Positions 36,620 to 45,352 of a stretch of DNA of 64,000 nucleotides are shown one piece after another. The position numbers were made by a program, and so were the translations under genes. The notes beneath the pieces were generated by a model. That model was not told the DNA's origin, did not search any database, and worked only from the letters and a program-made list of their open reading frames with translations. The DNA lies in assembly GCF_015207605.1 (NCBI RefSeq), contig NZ_JADEWO010000033.1:1-64000 (forward strand), read 5' to 3'. The DNA is from Oculatella sp. LEGE 06141. Lineage in GTDB: Bacteria > Cyanobacteriota > Cyanobacteriia > Elainellales > Elainellaceae. Numbering within the stretch: the stretch's first letter is position 1; every line of letters starts with the position of its first letter.

Positions 36620-36931
36620 AAGACTACTAGGAAATCGGTCTGTTTACAAAGCGAATTAAACGCGGCTGATGAGCCTGGACAACGGTCGTTTCGTGCAGAT
36701 GCTTTTGATGATGAGTCAAACCCTAACATTGACTCTAAAGAAATTCTAGCGCGTTTGAGCCGTAAGCCTTTCAAAATAACTCGCGCAACGAAAATTATAG
36801 GTCGGCTATCATTTTTATTTGGGTTCAGCAAGGTGGCTTGCGATGAAATTATCGGGGATGATGAGTGTCTAGTGATACATTTTACTGGTTCAATGAGGAA
36901 CCTGGCCGTATCACGTTGGTTCCCCGGTTAG
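36620..36931 (+). pseudogene. Stop-free 103-codon frame without a start, possible gene remnant
   Basis: The frame is open between TAA at 36617 and TAG at 36929 and reads like protein (ADEPGQRSFRADAFDDE, then IDSKEILARLSRKPFKITRA), but has no ATG until six residues into the last 20. It may be a 5'-truncated gene; a faint resemblance to the N-terminus of AarF/UbiB-type kinases is too weak to rely on. The rest of the 36524-37108 gap is empty apart from a short tandem TTGATGCATAGTG near 37019-37045. Confidence 0.3.
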
Positions 36932-37108
36932 GCGTGCTGTCGTGATCTCGACATCATTGGTTTGAACTGTATTTTGAACCTGTATAACGACATTTTCTTG
37001 GGGCGATCGCCTCTGTCATTGATGCATAGTGTTGATGCATAGTGTTGCAGTGGTACCCTGTACCCGATCGCCAGCCATCCGCTCCCACCAAACACTCCTC
37101 CACGAGGG

Positions 37109-38479
37109 TTATACGCTGGTCGTCAATCGTGCTGTTCGAAGCAGAAATTGCAGGAAGGTTTCGCTTCTGGCAATAATGCTGGCTTCCGCATCCATTCCTG
37201 ACTGAAGTTGACACTGGCGGGTTCCCGCCAGAGCCGTGCGGTTACCTCCACTGCTGAGAAACAGCGACTCTGGCTGAATGGTAACCTCAAACTGGTTGGG
37301 GCTGCTTGCCGTCATGGTTGGCGTGTTCAGGCCGTTTGTAGACGCATCGGACGGGGCGATCGCATCTGGAGAAACCGCCATCACCACCCCTTTAAGCGTT
37401 CCATAGTCGGGATAGGGGCAGGCTGTTACCCGCAGTTGAACCCGTTGCCCCGGTTTGACAGTATCGATGTCTTGCGAGGCAATTGTAGCTTTGATCACCA
37501 GCGATGAGTTCGTTGTGGCAGTGCGGTCAGGTGCAATTTCGGCAATGGTCGAGCCAGCGTTAATCACCTGGTCAACATTCCGCAGATTCAACCGCAGAAT
37601 GATGCCGCTATGGGGAGCGCGAACGGTCGTTTTTTGCAGCGCATTTGCGATGGGTTGCAGGTCGGTTTGCTCTTGAATCATCTGGGTTTGAATCTCCAGA
37701 CGCTGTTGCATCAGCGTTTCTCGTTCCCGGTTGAGCGTGGCAATTGTGGCATTACCTCTCGACTGTTCCTGCGCCATTTGCTCCTGCGCGATCGCTACCG
37801 ATGCGGTGGTTGGATTCAACCCCGCTCTGGCTCGTGCCAACTGAGCCTCTGCGGTTTTCACTGCCGCCTGTTTTTCTTCTACCTGCAATTGGGAAACGGC
37901 ACCAGAATCAACCAGTTGTTGATAGCGCTGCATCTCGCTTCTGGCAAATTCCACGGCGGCTTCTGCTTCCGTCAGGGTGGCTTGCGTGTTGACCTGCTGC
38001 TCACGGTAGTCTCGCTGGGTGCGGTTCAGTTCGGATTGAGCAACAGCTATGGCGCGATCGATCGCCCGTGACTCTGCGGCAATTTGTGTATCGAGCCATA
38101 GCACCTGTGCTTCCATCTGCGTCAGTTGCAGTTGACGTTGCTGAATACTGGCCTGAAGCCGAGCCTGCTGGATTTCAAGCGGAGTGCGATCGAGTTGGGC
38201 AATCACGTCGCCTTGCTGTACGGCCTGGTTTTCCTGTACGTCAATCTGGCTAACGGTGCCGTCGATCTCGGCCTGCACCAGCCGCAACTCACCACTGGGA
38301 CGAACCAGGGCGGCGGCGCGGACGGTGACGTTGTACTTTAGCAACGATGCCAGTATCACTGCTACACCGACGGCTCCAATCAAAATGAACCCGCCTAGCG
38401 ATGTCCAACGGCTAATGGGAGGAAGAAACTCATCCTGTTTGAGCGATCGCAAAGAGAGAGGCGCGTCTGGTTTCACCAT
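37109..38479 (-). CDS. HlyD-family membrane fusion protein of a peptide exporter
   Basis: 456 residues from ATG 38479 (an in-frame TTG 18 bases earlier abuts the ribosome site). Single N-terminal membrane span (GFILIGAVGVAVILASLL), lipoyl-like half motifs VQAEIDGTVSQIDVQENQAV and VRAPHSGIILRLNLRNVDQV, and a ~180-residue coiled coil between them. This is the periplasmic adaptor linking an inner-membrane ABC exporter to an outer-membrane channel. It lies just downstream of the C39-peptidase transporter and completes the export part of the RiPP cassette. No TolC gene is in the window. Confidence 0.9.
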   Translation of the reverse strand: MVKPDAPLSLRSLKQDEFLPPISRWTSLGGFILIGAVGVAVILASLLKYNVTVRAAALVRPSGELRLVQAEIDGTVSQIDVQENQAVQQGDVIAQLDRTPLEIQQARLQASIQQRQLQLTQMEAQVLWLDTQIAAESRAIDRAIAVAQSELNRTQRDYREQQVNTQATLTEAEAAVEFARSEMQRYQQLVDSGAVSQLQVEEKQAAVKTAEAQLARARAGLNPTTASVAIAQEQMAQEQSRGNATIATLNRERETLMQQRLEIQTQMIQEQTDLQPIANALQKTTVRAPHSGIILRLNLRNVDQVINAGSTIAEIAPDRTATTNSSLVIKATIASQDIDTVKPGQRVQLRVTACPYPDYGTLKGVVMAVSPDAIAPSDASTNGLNTPTMTASSPNQFEVTIQPESLFLSSGGNRTALAGTRQCQLQSGMDAEASIIARSETFLQFLLRTARLTTSV

Positions 38480-38503
38480 AATGGTTGCGGGGTTCAACCT
38501 TCC

Positions 38504-40648
38504 TCAGGCTTCTAAGAACTCTAAATGCTGTCCTGGTTTGGTTTGCAAATCGCTTGCGGTGCCTTGCAGGATCAGCTTGCCGTCTTCCAGGAACACGATC
38601 CAGTCGGCCTGACTAACCACCTTAGGACGGTGGCTGATTAGCAGGGTCGTTTTGCCTTGACGGTGCCACAGCAGCTTTTTCAGTACCTCTGCTTCACTCA
38701 CAGGGTCCAGTCCAGCCGTAGATTCATCCAGGATCAAAATGGGTGGATGGTTGACGATGGCACGGGCGATCGCCAATCGCTGCCGCTGGCCACCCGAAAG
38801 ATTAGAGCCAAACTCACTCAAAATGGTCTGGTATTTTTCGGGTAAACGGCTAATAAATGCATCGGCTCCAGTTAATTGGCAGGCTGCCACGATTTGCTCG
38901 AAGGTGAGATGAGGATTTCCGGCACGAAAGTTTTCCAAAATGGAGCGACTCCAAAAGTGCGCGTCCTGTGGCACCAAAACAACCTGCTGCCGCACGCAAT
39001 CTAGCGCCAGGTCGGGTAAGTTGTAACAGCCTAAACGAACGTTGCCCGACTGCACCGGGTACAGTCCGGCGATCACCTTGGCTATCGTGCTTTTACCGCA
39101 GCCAGATTGCCCAACCAGGGCAATGACTTGTCCGCCTGGAATCGTTAATGAAAAGTCTTTAAGTAGTTCCACTCGCCCCGGATAGTGAAAGGTCACTTCG
39201 GTACAGCTAATATCCGCATTGTCTGGAAGCGTAACCCAGGGCTTTTGGATGTCCCCATCTGTTTCAGGAGTGGCGGTGATGACTTCCTGTAGTCTGGCGT
39301 TCGCGGTTTGCACTCGAATGAAGTCGTCTACCACATCCACCAGCTCAGCCATGAGTGATCCCACATTTCGGTTCAAACTGATAAACGCTAGCAGTTGACC
39401 AATGCTCAGTTCTCGATTGATCACCAAAAAGCTGCCCAACCCCAGCAGCACCGCACCACCAATGTCGGAAACTAATCCGCTGAAGGCTGAATTAAAGATA
39501 CCAATTTGAGTTGTGTTCAGCATCAGGTGGGCAAGGCGGCCAAATCGTCCTTGCAGTTCATCCCAAAATTGCGGTGCGGCGGCTGTCGTTTTTAGGGTCA
39601 GCGCTCCTTTAAAGGTTTCCACTAACACACCCTGATTTTCGGTTTCTAGCACCATTGCGCGGCGTGTCTTCTGTTGCAGAATGGGCTGAAACGCGATCGT
39701 TGAAACGGTCATAATGGCCGCTATCACAATAGCAACCAGGGTCAACCGCCAACTATAAAACAGCATCAAGCTAAAGGAGACGATCGCAATCACCAATGAA
39801 CTAGGTAAGCTGATGACGACCTCTGAAACAAGACGGTTAATTTCTTCAATGTCCCGCAAACGGCTCACCACTTCTCCACTGCGGCGCGTTTCATAGTAAG
39901 TCAGCGGCAGGCGCAAAATTTGTTGACCAAATTCCAAGATCAGTCCCAATTCCAGGCGTTGAGCAAAGTGGGCAATCAGGTTATCGGCAACCAACCCCAA
40001 TCCACTTCTAATGATGTACATGACAATGACCGCCAGCACAACGCCCGTTAGCAGCCGGGTGTCTCCCTGGATCAAGACATCATCCGTCAGAATTTGAATG
40101 AAGAAAGGAGATGCTAACGAGAGCAACCCAATTAATGTGACGCACAGCAATGCCTCTAGCAGAATAGTGCGGTAGGGCAGGATTCGCTGCACAAACTGGG
40201 TCACACTCCCGCTTTTATCGTCGGGCTGAGCGTGAAAACGCGCCGGATCAGGCTCTAGCAGCAGAATCACCCAATCGTTCCAGCCCTCCAGCAGTTCCTC
40301 CTGCGACAGATACCGCACGCCGATCGCCGGATCGGCAATGATATAGTGCTGGCCTCGCTTGCCATACAGCACCACCCAATGCTTACCTCGCCAATGAATG
40401 ATGGCGGGCAGCGGCAGGTCGTTGATTCGGTTCAAGATCTCCGGTGAGGCGGCTGCCGATCGCGCCAGAAATCCCAGGGCCTCAGTCCCCCGTCGTAATC
40501 CCAATAACGTTGTACCCAGTTGCCCGGTTCCCACCGCTTCACGGGTATGGCTGAGCGTCAGCGTACGGCCATAATATTTGGCAATTGAAGCCAGACACGC
40601 GGCACCACAATCTTCTTCACTATGTTGTTCAACCAGTGGATACTTCAT
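38504..40648 (-). CDS. C39-peptidase-containing ABC exporter (PCAT)
   Basis: 714 residues. Residues 1-130 are a C39 cysteine peptidase: Cys14 in EEDCGAACL, His in HWRGKHWVVL, Asp in IADPAIG. Then six membrane spans (~150-440) and an ATPase with Walker A GQSGCGKST, signature LSGGQRQRL and Walker B ILILDESTAGLD. Such proteins cut a leader after a double glycine and export the core. The peptide gene at 43264-43491 in the same cluster has exactly such a site (MIAGG), so it is the expected substrate. It starts 51 bases after the upstream modification enzyme. Confidence 0.94.
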   Translation of the reverse strand: MKYPLVEQHSEEDCGAACLASIAKYYGRTLTLSHTREAVGTGQLGTTLLGLRRGTEALGFLARSAAASPEILNRINDLPLPAIIHWRGKHWVVLYGKRGQHYIIADPAIGVRYLSQEELLEGWNDWVILLLEPDPARFHAQPDDKSGSVTQFVQRILPYRTILLEALLCVTLIGLLSLASPFFIQILTDDVLIQGDTRLLTGVVLAVIVMYIIRSGLGLVADNLIAHFAQRLELGLILEFGQQILRLPLTYYETRRSGEVVSRLRDIEEINRLVSEVVISLPSSLVIAIVSFSLMLFYSWRLTLVAIVIAAIMTVSTIAFQPILQQKTRRAMVLETENQGVLVETFKGALTLKTTAAAPQFWDELQGRFGRLAHLMLNTTQIGIFNSAFSGLVSDIGGAVLLGLGSFLVINRELSIGQLLAFISLNRNVGSLMAELVDVVDDFIRVQTANARLQEVITATPETDGDIQKPWVTLPDNADISCTEVTFHYPGRVELLKDFSLTIPGGQVIALVGQSGCGKSTIAKVIAGLYPVQSGNVRLGCYNLPDLALDCVRQQVVLVPQDAHFWSRSILENFRAGNPHLTFEQIVAACQLTGADAFISRLPEKYQTILSEFGSNLSGGQRQRLAIARAIVNHPPILILDESTAGLDPVSEAEVLKKLLWHRQGKTTLLISHRPKVVSQADWIVFLEDGKLILQGTASDLQTKPGQHLEFLEA

Positions 40649-40699
40649 TTACAGCCTGGTTCCTTATCCCCTACCCCCACACCCCATCCCAATAATCCT

Positions 40700-43072
40700 C
40701 TATATTTCTAAAGAAGTGTAATGATCCTCAGAACCAGGGTTGAGATAGGGGTGCTGCCAATCGATGTCGTGTAAGGCAAAGCAGTGTTGAATAGCCTTCA
40801 TTCGAACATCTGGAGCGGTTTCTCCCTGTTCCCAGACGGTGAGCAGGGCATCGGCAACAATTTGACAACGGTGGATGCCAAAATCTTTAGGATCGGTATT
40901 GGGCTCCTCGGCTAACCCCAGTCCCGGAGCCAGCGGCTTGGTGAAGCAAGGAACGGCTGGCTGAACATGCGGCTGTGCCTGGCGGTAGCTCTGCTCGACG
41001 ATTGGCTGTATCGTTTTGTAGTGGCTTTGCTCCACATACAGAATTGCCGCATCGTATCGCTGGTAATCATCGGGATCAAAGAGGACTTTGAACACAAAGG
41101 GAAGTGAAATGGCATTAAGATGCTGTGTTAAACAGCGCATCAGCACGATCGCCCCCCCGGCACTGACGTTGAAGCATAGCTCGATCGTGGGTGCATCGTC
41201 TGGAACCATCCCAGCATTGCCCACCGCACTGTAGAAACCGGACTCAATGCGGTTGTGGGGTAGTCGAATGGCAACACTATCCCCGGTTTTGGCACCGTGA
41301 TCGGACGGATGAAGATGGCGATCGCGCGTGACATGCAGGGTCAACCCGTTCTTCTGTACCGCCAAACCGTCCTTGGTGGCTTCAAGCAAAACAACCCAGC
41401 CTGAATCGAAATACCCTGAACCGCGATTAGCGTGCTGTAATTGCTCATAAAAGTCCAGGTTTATCCCATGCAGGGTATTGTTTTTGAGCAAGGGTGACGG
41501 AACGGTACTAAAGTCCGCTCCAGAGACTTGCTCACCGCTAAAGTAAATATCGTAAAGATAATCTCGTAGTTGCCGCTTCAGGTAATTGCGCTGAAAGTCT
41601 TTGGGAAAGGTGGCAAATTGCTCAACGATGTCTTCGGGAAGTGCTAGCGGCCTATAGCCGGGATGGCTGATGCTGTACCCGGGCTGAATCTGAATGTGAG
41701 TGACCATGTCATGCAAGGCAGAGGCAGTCGTTTGAGGGGTGACGGCTACAGCCTGTCTGGCGATCGCCTGCCCGTGGTCGAGAGTTGAGGAGAATGATGC
41801 CTCTGAAGTGTGGCTATTGGGTATCGCGTCTGGTGTAACCACAGTATTGAATTCAGAACGGGGCAGAGTCCGCATCAGCTCAGAGGCGGTTATGCCAAAT
41901 ACGGTTGCAATCGATCGCTCTGGAGTGCACAACAGCGTTTTGGCAACCTGAAGCATACAAATTCCCGTATTTCCAAACGGTTCTTGATACTGAAGCTTCG
42001 CCTGGATACTCTCAATTAAGGTCAGTCCAGCAAACTGCATTACCCGCGTTATAAAGTTGGGAAACGCATCTAGAATTTCTGGGAACTCGGCCAGGTAGCC
42101 ACGAATCAAAGCCACAATCGACGGTTGTAAAGTCTCCAGCGGCGTTGCCGCCAGACGCAACGCCACCTCAATTGCAACCTCCGAACTCACGACTAAACTC
42201 TTTAGCCAAAGCTTGAGGTAGTTTGCAACCAGGGAACCCAGGTCACATGCCGGGTCGCCCCATGCCCCCTTTTCCCAGTCAATTAACCGAATTGCGGCTT
42301 CTGTGGGGGGGCGATCGCCCAACGCCAAATTTTCGCAGGTTACCAACCTGGATTGCCAGTCGGTGTGGAGCAGAATGTTGTTGAACTTGAGGTCGTTATG
42401 GGTCAGGCAACAGGGTTCAAATGCCTCGTTTAAAGCAGCGATCGCCTGCCGCAGCGGTTCATGACGTTGATAGAGTTCATAAAATTTCAGCCCGTCTGCT
42501 GCCACCGTGCCAAAAATATCGGGTGTAATGGGGTCTAAGCCATGCCCAAAATCGGGAACATGCTCAATGGTTTCGCCGTCTAACAATTCACCCAACTTTA
42601 CTTTGTAGTCGTCCCGATCAATGGTGGCGCTGTGGAGGGTTGCCAGGGTTGTCCCCAGGGCAGTGGCGATCGCAGTAGGGAAGCGGCGGCTGTGGCTGTA
42701 AACGTCGTCCAGGTCGGAATAGTGACTGAGGTAGTTAAAAACGATGATGGAATGCTGCGAGTTAAAGTGAACCGCTTCAGAGATCAGCAAGCGAAGGGGC
42801 GCGAATGATACCTCCTGCTGAATAAACTGGTGGATTTGCCATTCATTGAGCAGATCACCGTTAGTCTCTCCCGCCCGATTGTGAGGCTCTTGTTTAACTA
42901 AAAGACGACGCTGGTTGGAACCAGCATGATCGCTGTGGGGTAAATGAATTAATAAATTAAAGTTTTTACAGGCTTTAGACTCAATTTGAACAGCGTGCCG
43001 CTCGTTAAGCGTACAAATCTTTTGCTGAGCCAGATAGTTTAAAACGTTTTGATTATTTAATAGAAACACCAT
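40700..43072 (-). CDS. APH-like kinase fused to HopA1-like domain, RiPP modification enzyme
   Basis: 790 residues, AAGGA about 10 bases before the ATG. Residues ~50-370 are an aminoglycoside-phosphotransferase fold: LTHNDLKFNNILLH is the Brenner motif and RLIDWEKGAWGDP the metal-binding DWE. After a ~90-residue linker, residues ~470-790 match the HopA1 effector family (QRNYLKRQLRDYLYDIYFSG, IELCFNVSAGGAIVLMRCLT, a C-terminal helical end). In class V lanthipeptide and thioviridamide-type pathways separate APH and HopA1 proteins phosphorylate Ser/Thr and then eliminate phosphate to make dehydro residues. Here the two are in one chain. Its substrate is presumably the Arg-rich peptide encoded just upstream. 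Confidence 0.85.
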   Translation of the reverse strand: MVFLLNNQNVLNYLAQQKICTLNERHAVQIESKACKNFNLLIHLPHSDHAGSNQRRLLVKQEPHNRAGETNGDLLNEWQIHQFIQQEVSFAPLRLLISEAVHFNSQHSIIVFNYLSHYSDLDDVYSHSRRFPTAIATALGTTLATLHSATIDRDDYKVKLGELLDGETIEHVPDFGHGLDPITPDIFGTVAADGLKFYELYQRHEPLRQAIAALNEAFEPCCLTHNDLKFNNILLHTDWQSRLVTCENLALGDRPPTEAAIRLIDWEKGAWGDPACDLGSLVANYLKLWLKSLVVSSEVAIEVALRLAATPLETLQPSIVALIRGYLAEFPEILDAFPNFITRVMQFAGLTLIESIQAKLQYQEPFGNTGICMLQVAKTLLCTPERSIATVFGITASELMRTLPRSEFNTVVTPDAIPNSHTSEASFSSTLDHGQAIARQAVAVTPQTTASALHDMVTHIQIQPGYSISHPGYRPLALPEDIVEQFATFPKDFQRNYLKRQLRDYLYDIYFSGEQVSGADFSTVPSPLLKNNTLHGINLDFYEQLQHANRGSGYFDSGWVVLLEATKDGLAVQKNGLTLHVTRDRHLHPSDHGAKTGDSVAIRLPHNRIESGFYSAVGNAGMVPDDAPTIELCFNVSAGGAIVLMRCLTQHLNAISLPFVFKVLFDPDDYQRYDAAILYVEQSHYKTIQPIVEQSYRQAQPHVQPAVPCFTKPLAPGLGLAEEPNTDPKDFGIHRCQIVADALLTVWEQGETAPDVRMKAIQHCFALHDIDWQHPYLNPGSEDHYTSLEI

Positions 43073-43126
43073 GCTCAGTTCCTTCGGATTTTATAACTCG
43101 ATCGCATAATTGATTAAACTATCGGA

Positions 43127-43177
43127 GTAGAAACAGGATTTTATAATCAGCTTAAACCGATAAAATCCTGTTTCTAC
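43127..43177 (-). promoter_or_regulatory. 17-bp perfect hairpin between peptide gene and modification enzyme
   Basis: GTAGAAACAGGATTTTA and its exact complement flank a 17-base loop, 87 bases after the peptide stop and 54 before the enzyme start. No U-run follows. A hairpin here would stabilise or partly terminate the message so that peptide is made in excess over enzyme, as in many bacteriocin operons. Confidence 0.6.
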
Positions 43178-43194
43178 TGGTTCTGATTGCTGGT

Positions 43195-43220
43195 TGAATT
43201 GATTCAATTGAATCAATTCA
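43195..43220. promoter_or_regulatory. 26-bp perfect palindrome
   Basis: TGAATTGATT-CAATTG-AATCAATTCA reads the same on both strands with no spacer. It sits 43 bases after the peptide stop codon. It could be a dimer-binding operator for the downstream genes or form a second hairpin in the RNA. Confidence 0.55.
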
Positions 43221-43263
43221 GGTTGAAGGGGCTGGCCACCAGTAACAATGAACTACGCTGTTG

Positions 43264-43491
43264 TTAAGTCCGGCTAATATTCCGTTTGCGATTTCGATTG
43301 CGAATCGGACGACGACGGCGACGGCGAATAGGCTTACGGCGAGGGCGACGGCGACCACTATTCGAATTTGAGCGGGCACCGCCCGCAATCATCGACTCAT
43401 CTTCTTCAGATAAATCATTTAGGAAACTATCAAAATCAGAAAATAAAGCTGAACCCGCAGGAGCCAGTTCAGAGATTACATCATGAGACAT
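43264..43491 (-). CDS. RiPP precursor peptide with double-glycine leader and Arg-rich Cys-free core
   Basis: 75 residues, GGAG 8 bases before the ATG. Residues 1-38 are an acidic leader ending LSEEDESMIAGG, the cut site expected for the C39 transporter in the cluster. The 37-residue core holds 17 Arg and 2 Lys, including a run of six Arg, Pro at 50, 54 and 62, Ser at 41, 43, 45, 73 and Thr at 75, and no Cys or aromatic residue. Dehydration of Ser/Thr by the kinase/HopA1 enzyme is possible but lanthionine is not. The mature product would be a strongly cationic peptide. It is the first gene of the cluster. Confidence 0.85.
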   Translation of the reverse strand: MSHDVISELAPAGSALFSDFDSFLNDLSEEDESMIAGGARSNSNSGRRRPRRKPIRRRRRRPIRNRNRKRNISRT

Positions 43492-43998
43492 TTTTCGATC
43501 TCCGACTTTTCAAAACAAACCCAGGGCAAGTTGATCACTATTCATTCATGAGTCCTTACCCCTTCGTTCCCAATCTAAGGGTTGTTTATCAGTGGTTCAA
43601 CCTGTATGAAATTTTTCTCATCGTCTTCTTAGACTCAGTTCATCGAAGCGATCGCTACTGATTAAACAGGATTATGTCTACGTTTAGACTATTATTTTCA
43701 CCTCAGTCTCTTGATGGATTCGATCGCAATTTAGCGACGATAAGCGACCAATATGAGTTCTGCTTGGAAGCGGTTAAACGGATGCTTTAAAGGAACTGAA
43801 CCGCTCGAACGACCCTCTACAGATTCTACATAGCCCTTAATTCACAATGCGTCACACAATTCATCAACAATGATGATTCATAATTGCTTGAGTCGTACCT
43901 TACCCAATCGTTCAGCGTCTCGTTTCGAGGGGTAATCCGCACCTTTACAGGCTACAACGGCAGTATCGCCTCTACAACGCCCCTATAACGCTTATGCA
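43492..43998. promoter_or_regulatory. Upstream region of the RiPP cluster
   Basis: About 500 bases between the precursor gene and the aminotransferase gene, both on the minus strand. It should contain the cluster promoter; no further peptide gene with a GG leader is visible on either strand, and no clear operator. Confidence 0.45.
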
Positions 43999-45168
43999 TC
44001 AGACTGGTAATGCCGAAATCGCTGCTTTGATTCGGGCTAGTGCTTCTTGAATATTCTCAATTGAGTTGGCATAGGAGAGCCGTAAATAGCCGTCTCCAAA
44101 TTCACCAAAGGCCGTACCAGCCAGCAGGGCTACTCCAGCCTCTTCCAATAAATAATCTGCTAAAGCTTGGCAGTTCATTGGCAATTGTTTCACGTTGGGA
44201 AAGACGTAAAACGCGCCAGCCGGATTAAGGCATTGAATGCCGTCAATGGCGTTTAACCCAGCAACGATCGCATCTCGTCGCTGTTGAAAGGCATCGACCA
44301 TGTGTGTTACAAAGTCTTGTGAGCCGCTGAGTGCTTCAACACCAGCCATTTGGGTGAACGAAGATGTACAGGAATTGGAATTGATCATCAATTGCTCTAA
44401 CGCTGCTGCGATCGCCATTGGTGCTACGCCATAACCGAGCCGCCATCCGGTCATGGCATAGGTTTTAGAAAAACCGTCCAGCAAAATCGTTCGTTCTTTC
44501 ATTCCCGGCAAGCGAATAATACTTTGGTGCGTTTCCCCATAAAGCATCCGAGAATAAATCTCGTCGGAGAGAATATAAAAATTGTGCGTTTCAGCTAAAC
44601 GGGCGATCGCTTCCAAATCGGTTGCCGTTAACAGTCCGCCGGTGGGGTTTTGCGGAGAGTTAAGAATTAACAGCTTTGTGCGTGCAGAAACAGCCTGTTC
44701 TAAATCTTCAAGCCGAAATCGAAAATCAACCTCTTCTCGTAACGGCAGCGGTACGGGATTTCCCTCAGCAAAGTTGATCACCGACTCATAGACTGGGAAC
44801 CCAGGATTAGGGTAAATAACGTCATCCCCCGGATTAACCAGCGCCAGAATCGTGAAGAAGATAATGGGTTTGGCTCCCGGTGTAACCACCACCTCGCTAG
44901 GATCGACAGCAACACCACGCGTTGTTGTAATGTGGTTGGCGATCGCCTCCCGCAGTTCCAACAATCCAGCCGCCGGACTATACCCGGTATAGCCCTCCTT
45001 CATCGCTCGAAATGCAGCTTCACAGATGTGGGACGGCGTTTGAAAATCTGGTTGTCCAATCTCTAGATGGATAATGTGTCGCCCTTGAGCTTCCAACCGT
45101 TTTGCTTTCGCCAGCACTTCAAAGGCAGATTCTGTCCCTAAGCGTTCCATCCGTGCTGCAACATCCAT
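43999..45168 (-). CDS. PLP-dependent class I aminotransferase (aspartate aminotransferase-like)
   Basis: 389 residues, full length. Motifs in order: IIHLEIGQPDFQTPSHI, GYTGYSPAAGLLELREAIA, VVVTPGAKPIIFF, LNSPQNPTGG, ILSDEIYSRMLY, and the PLP lysine in DGFSKTYAMTGWRLGYG. It transfers amino groups between aspartate or an aromatic/branched amino acid and 2-oxoglutarate in the cytoplasm. The glutamate dehydrogenase gene upstream on the same strand makes a nitrogen-metabolism pair likely. Confidence 0.9.
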   Translation of the reverse strand: MDVAARMERLGTESAFEVLAKAKRLEAQGRHIIHLEIGQPDFQTPSHICEAAFRAMKEGYTGYSPAAGLLELREAIANHITTTRGVAVDPSEVVVTPGAKPIIFFTILALVNPGDDVIYPNPGFPVYESVINFAEGNPVPLPLREEVDFRFRLEDLEQAVSARTKLLILNSPQNPTGGLLTATDLEAIARLAETHNFYILSDEIYSRMLYGETHQSIIRLPGMKERTILLDGFSKTYAMTGWRLGYGVAPMAIAAALEQLMINSNSCTSSFTQMAGVEALSGSQDFVTHMVDAFQQRRDAIVAGLNAIDGIQCLNPAGAFYVFPNVKQLPMNCQALADYLLEEAGVALLAGTAFGEFGDGYLRLSYANSIENIQEALARIKAAISALPV

Positions 45169-45352
45169 AACCTTACCTGCCTTTCTGATGGATTAAGGTC
45201 GTGTCGTCCTTTGCGAGTCATTCTGGCGACCAGCACCATGATCGCTCAACGATTTGTCCTGCATTTAACGTCTATCCTTCAACCCAACGTCTTCCGAAGG
45301 GGTAGGGTGGGGTTACGAACCCCACCGCTGCCGAGTATTTAACCCATGAGCC

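Noticed and set aside
36520..36831. 103-codon minus-strand frame upstream of the kinase
   Set aside because: Basic, low-information sequence without a ribosome site; it overlaps the region that should hold the kinase promoter.
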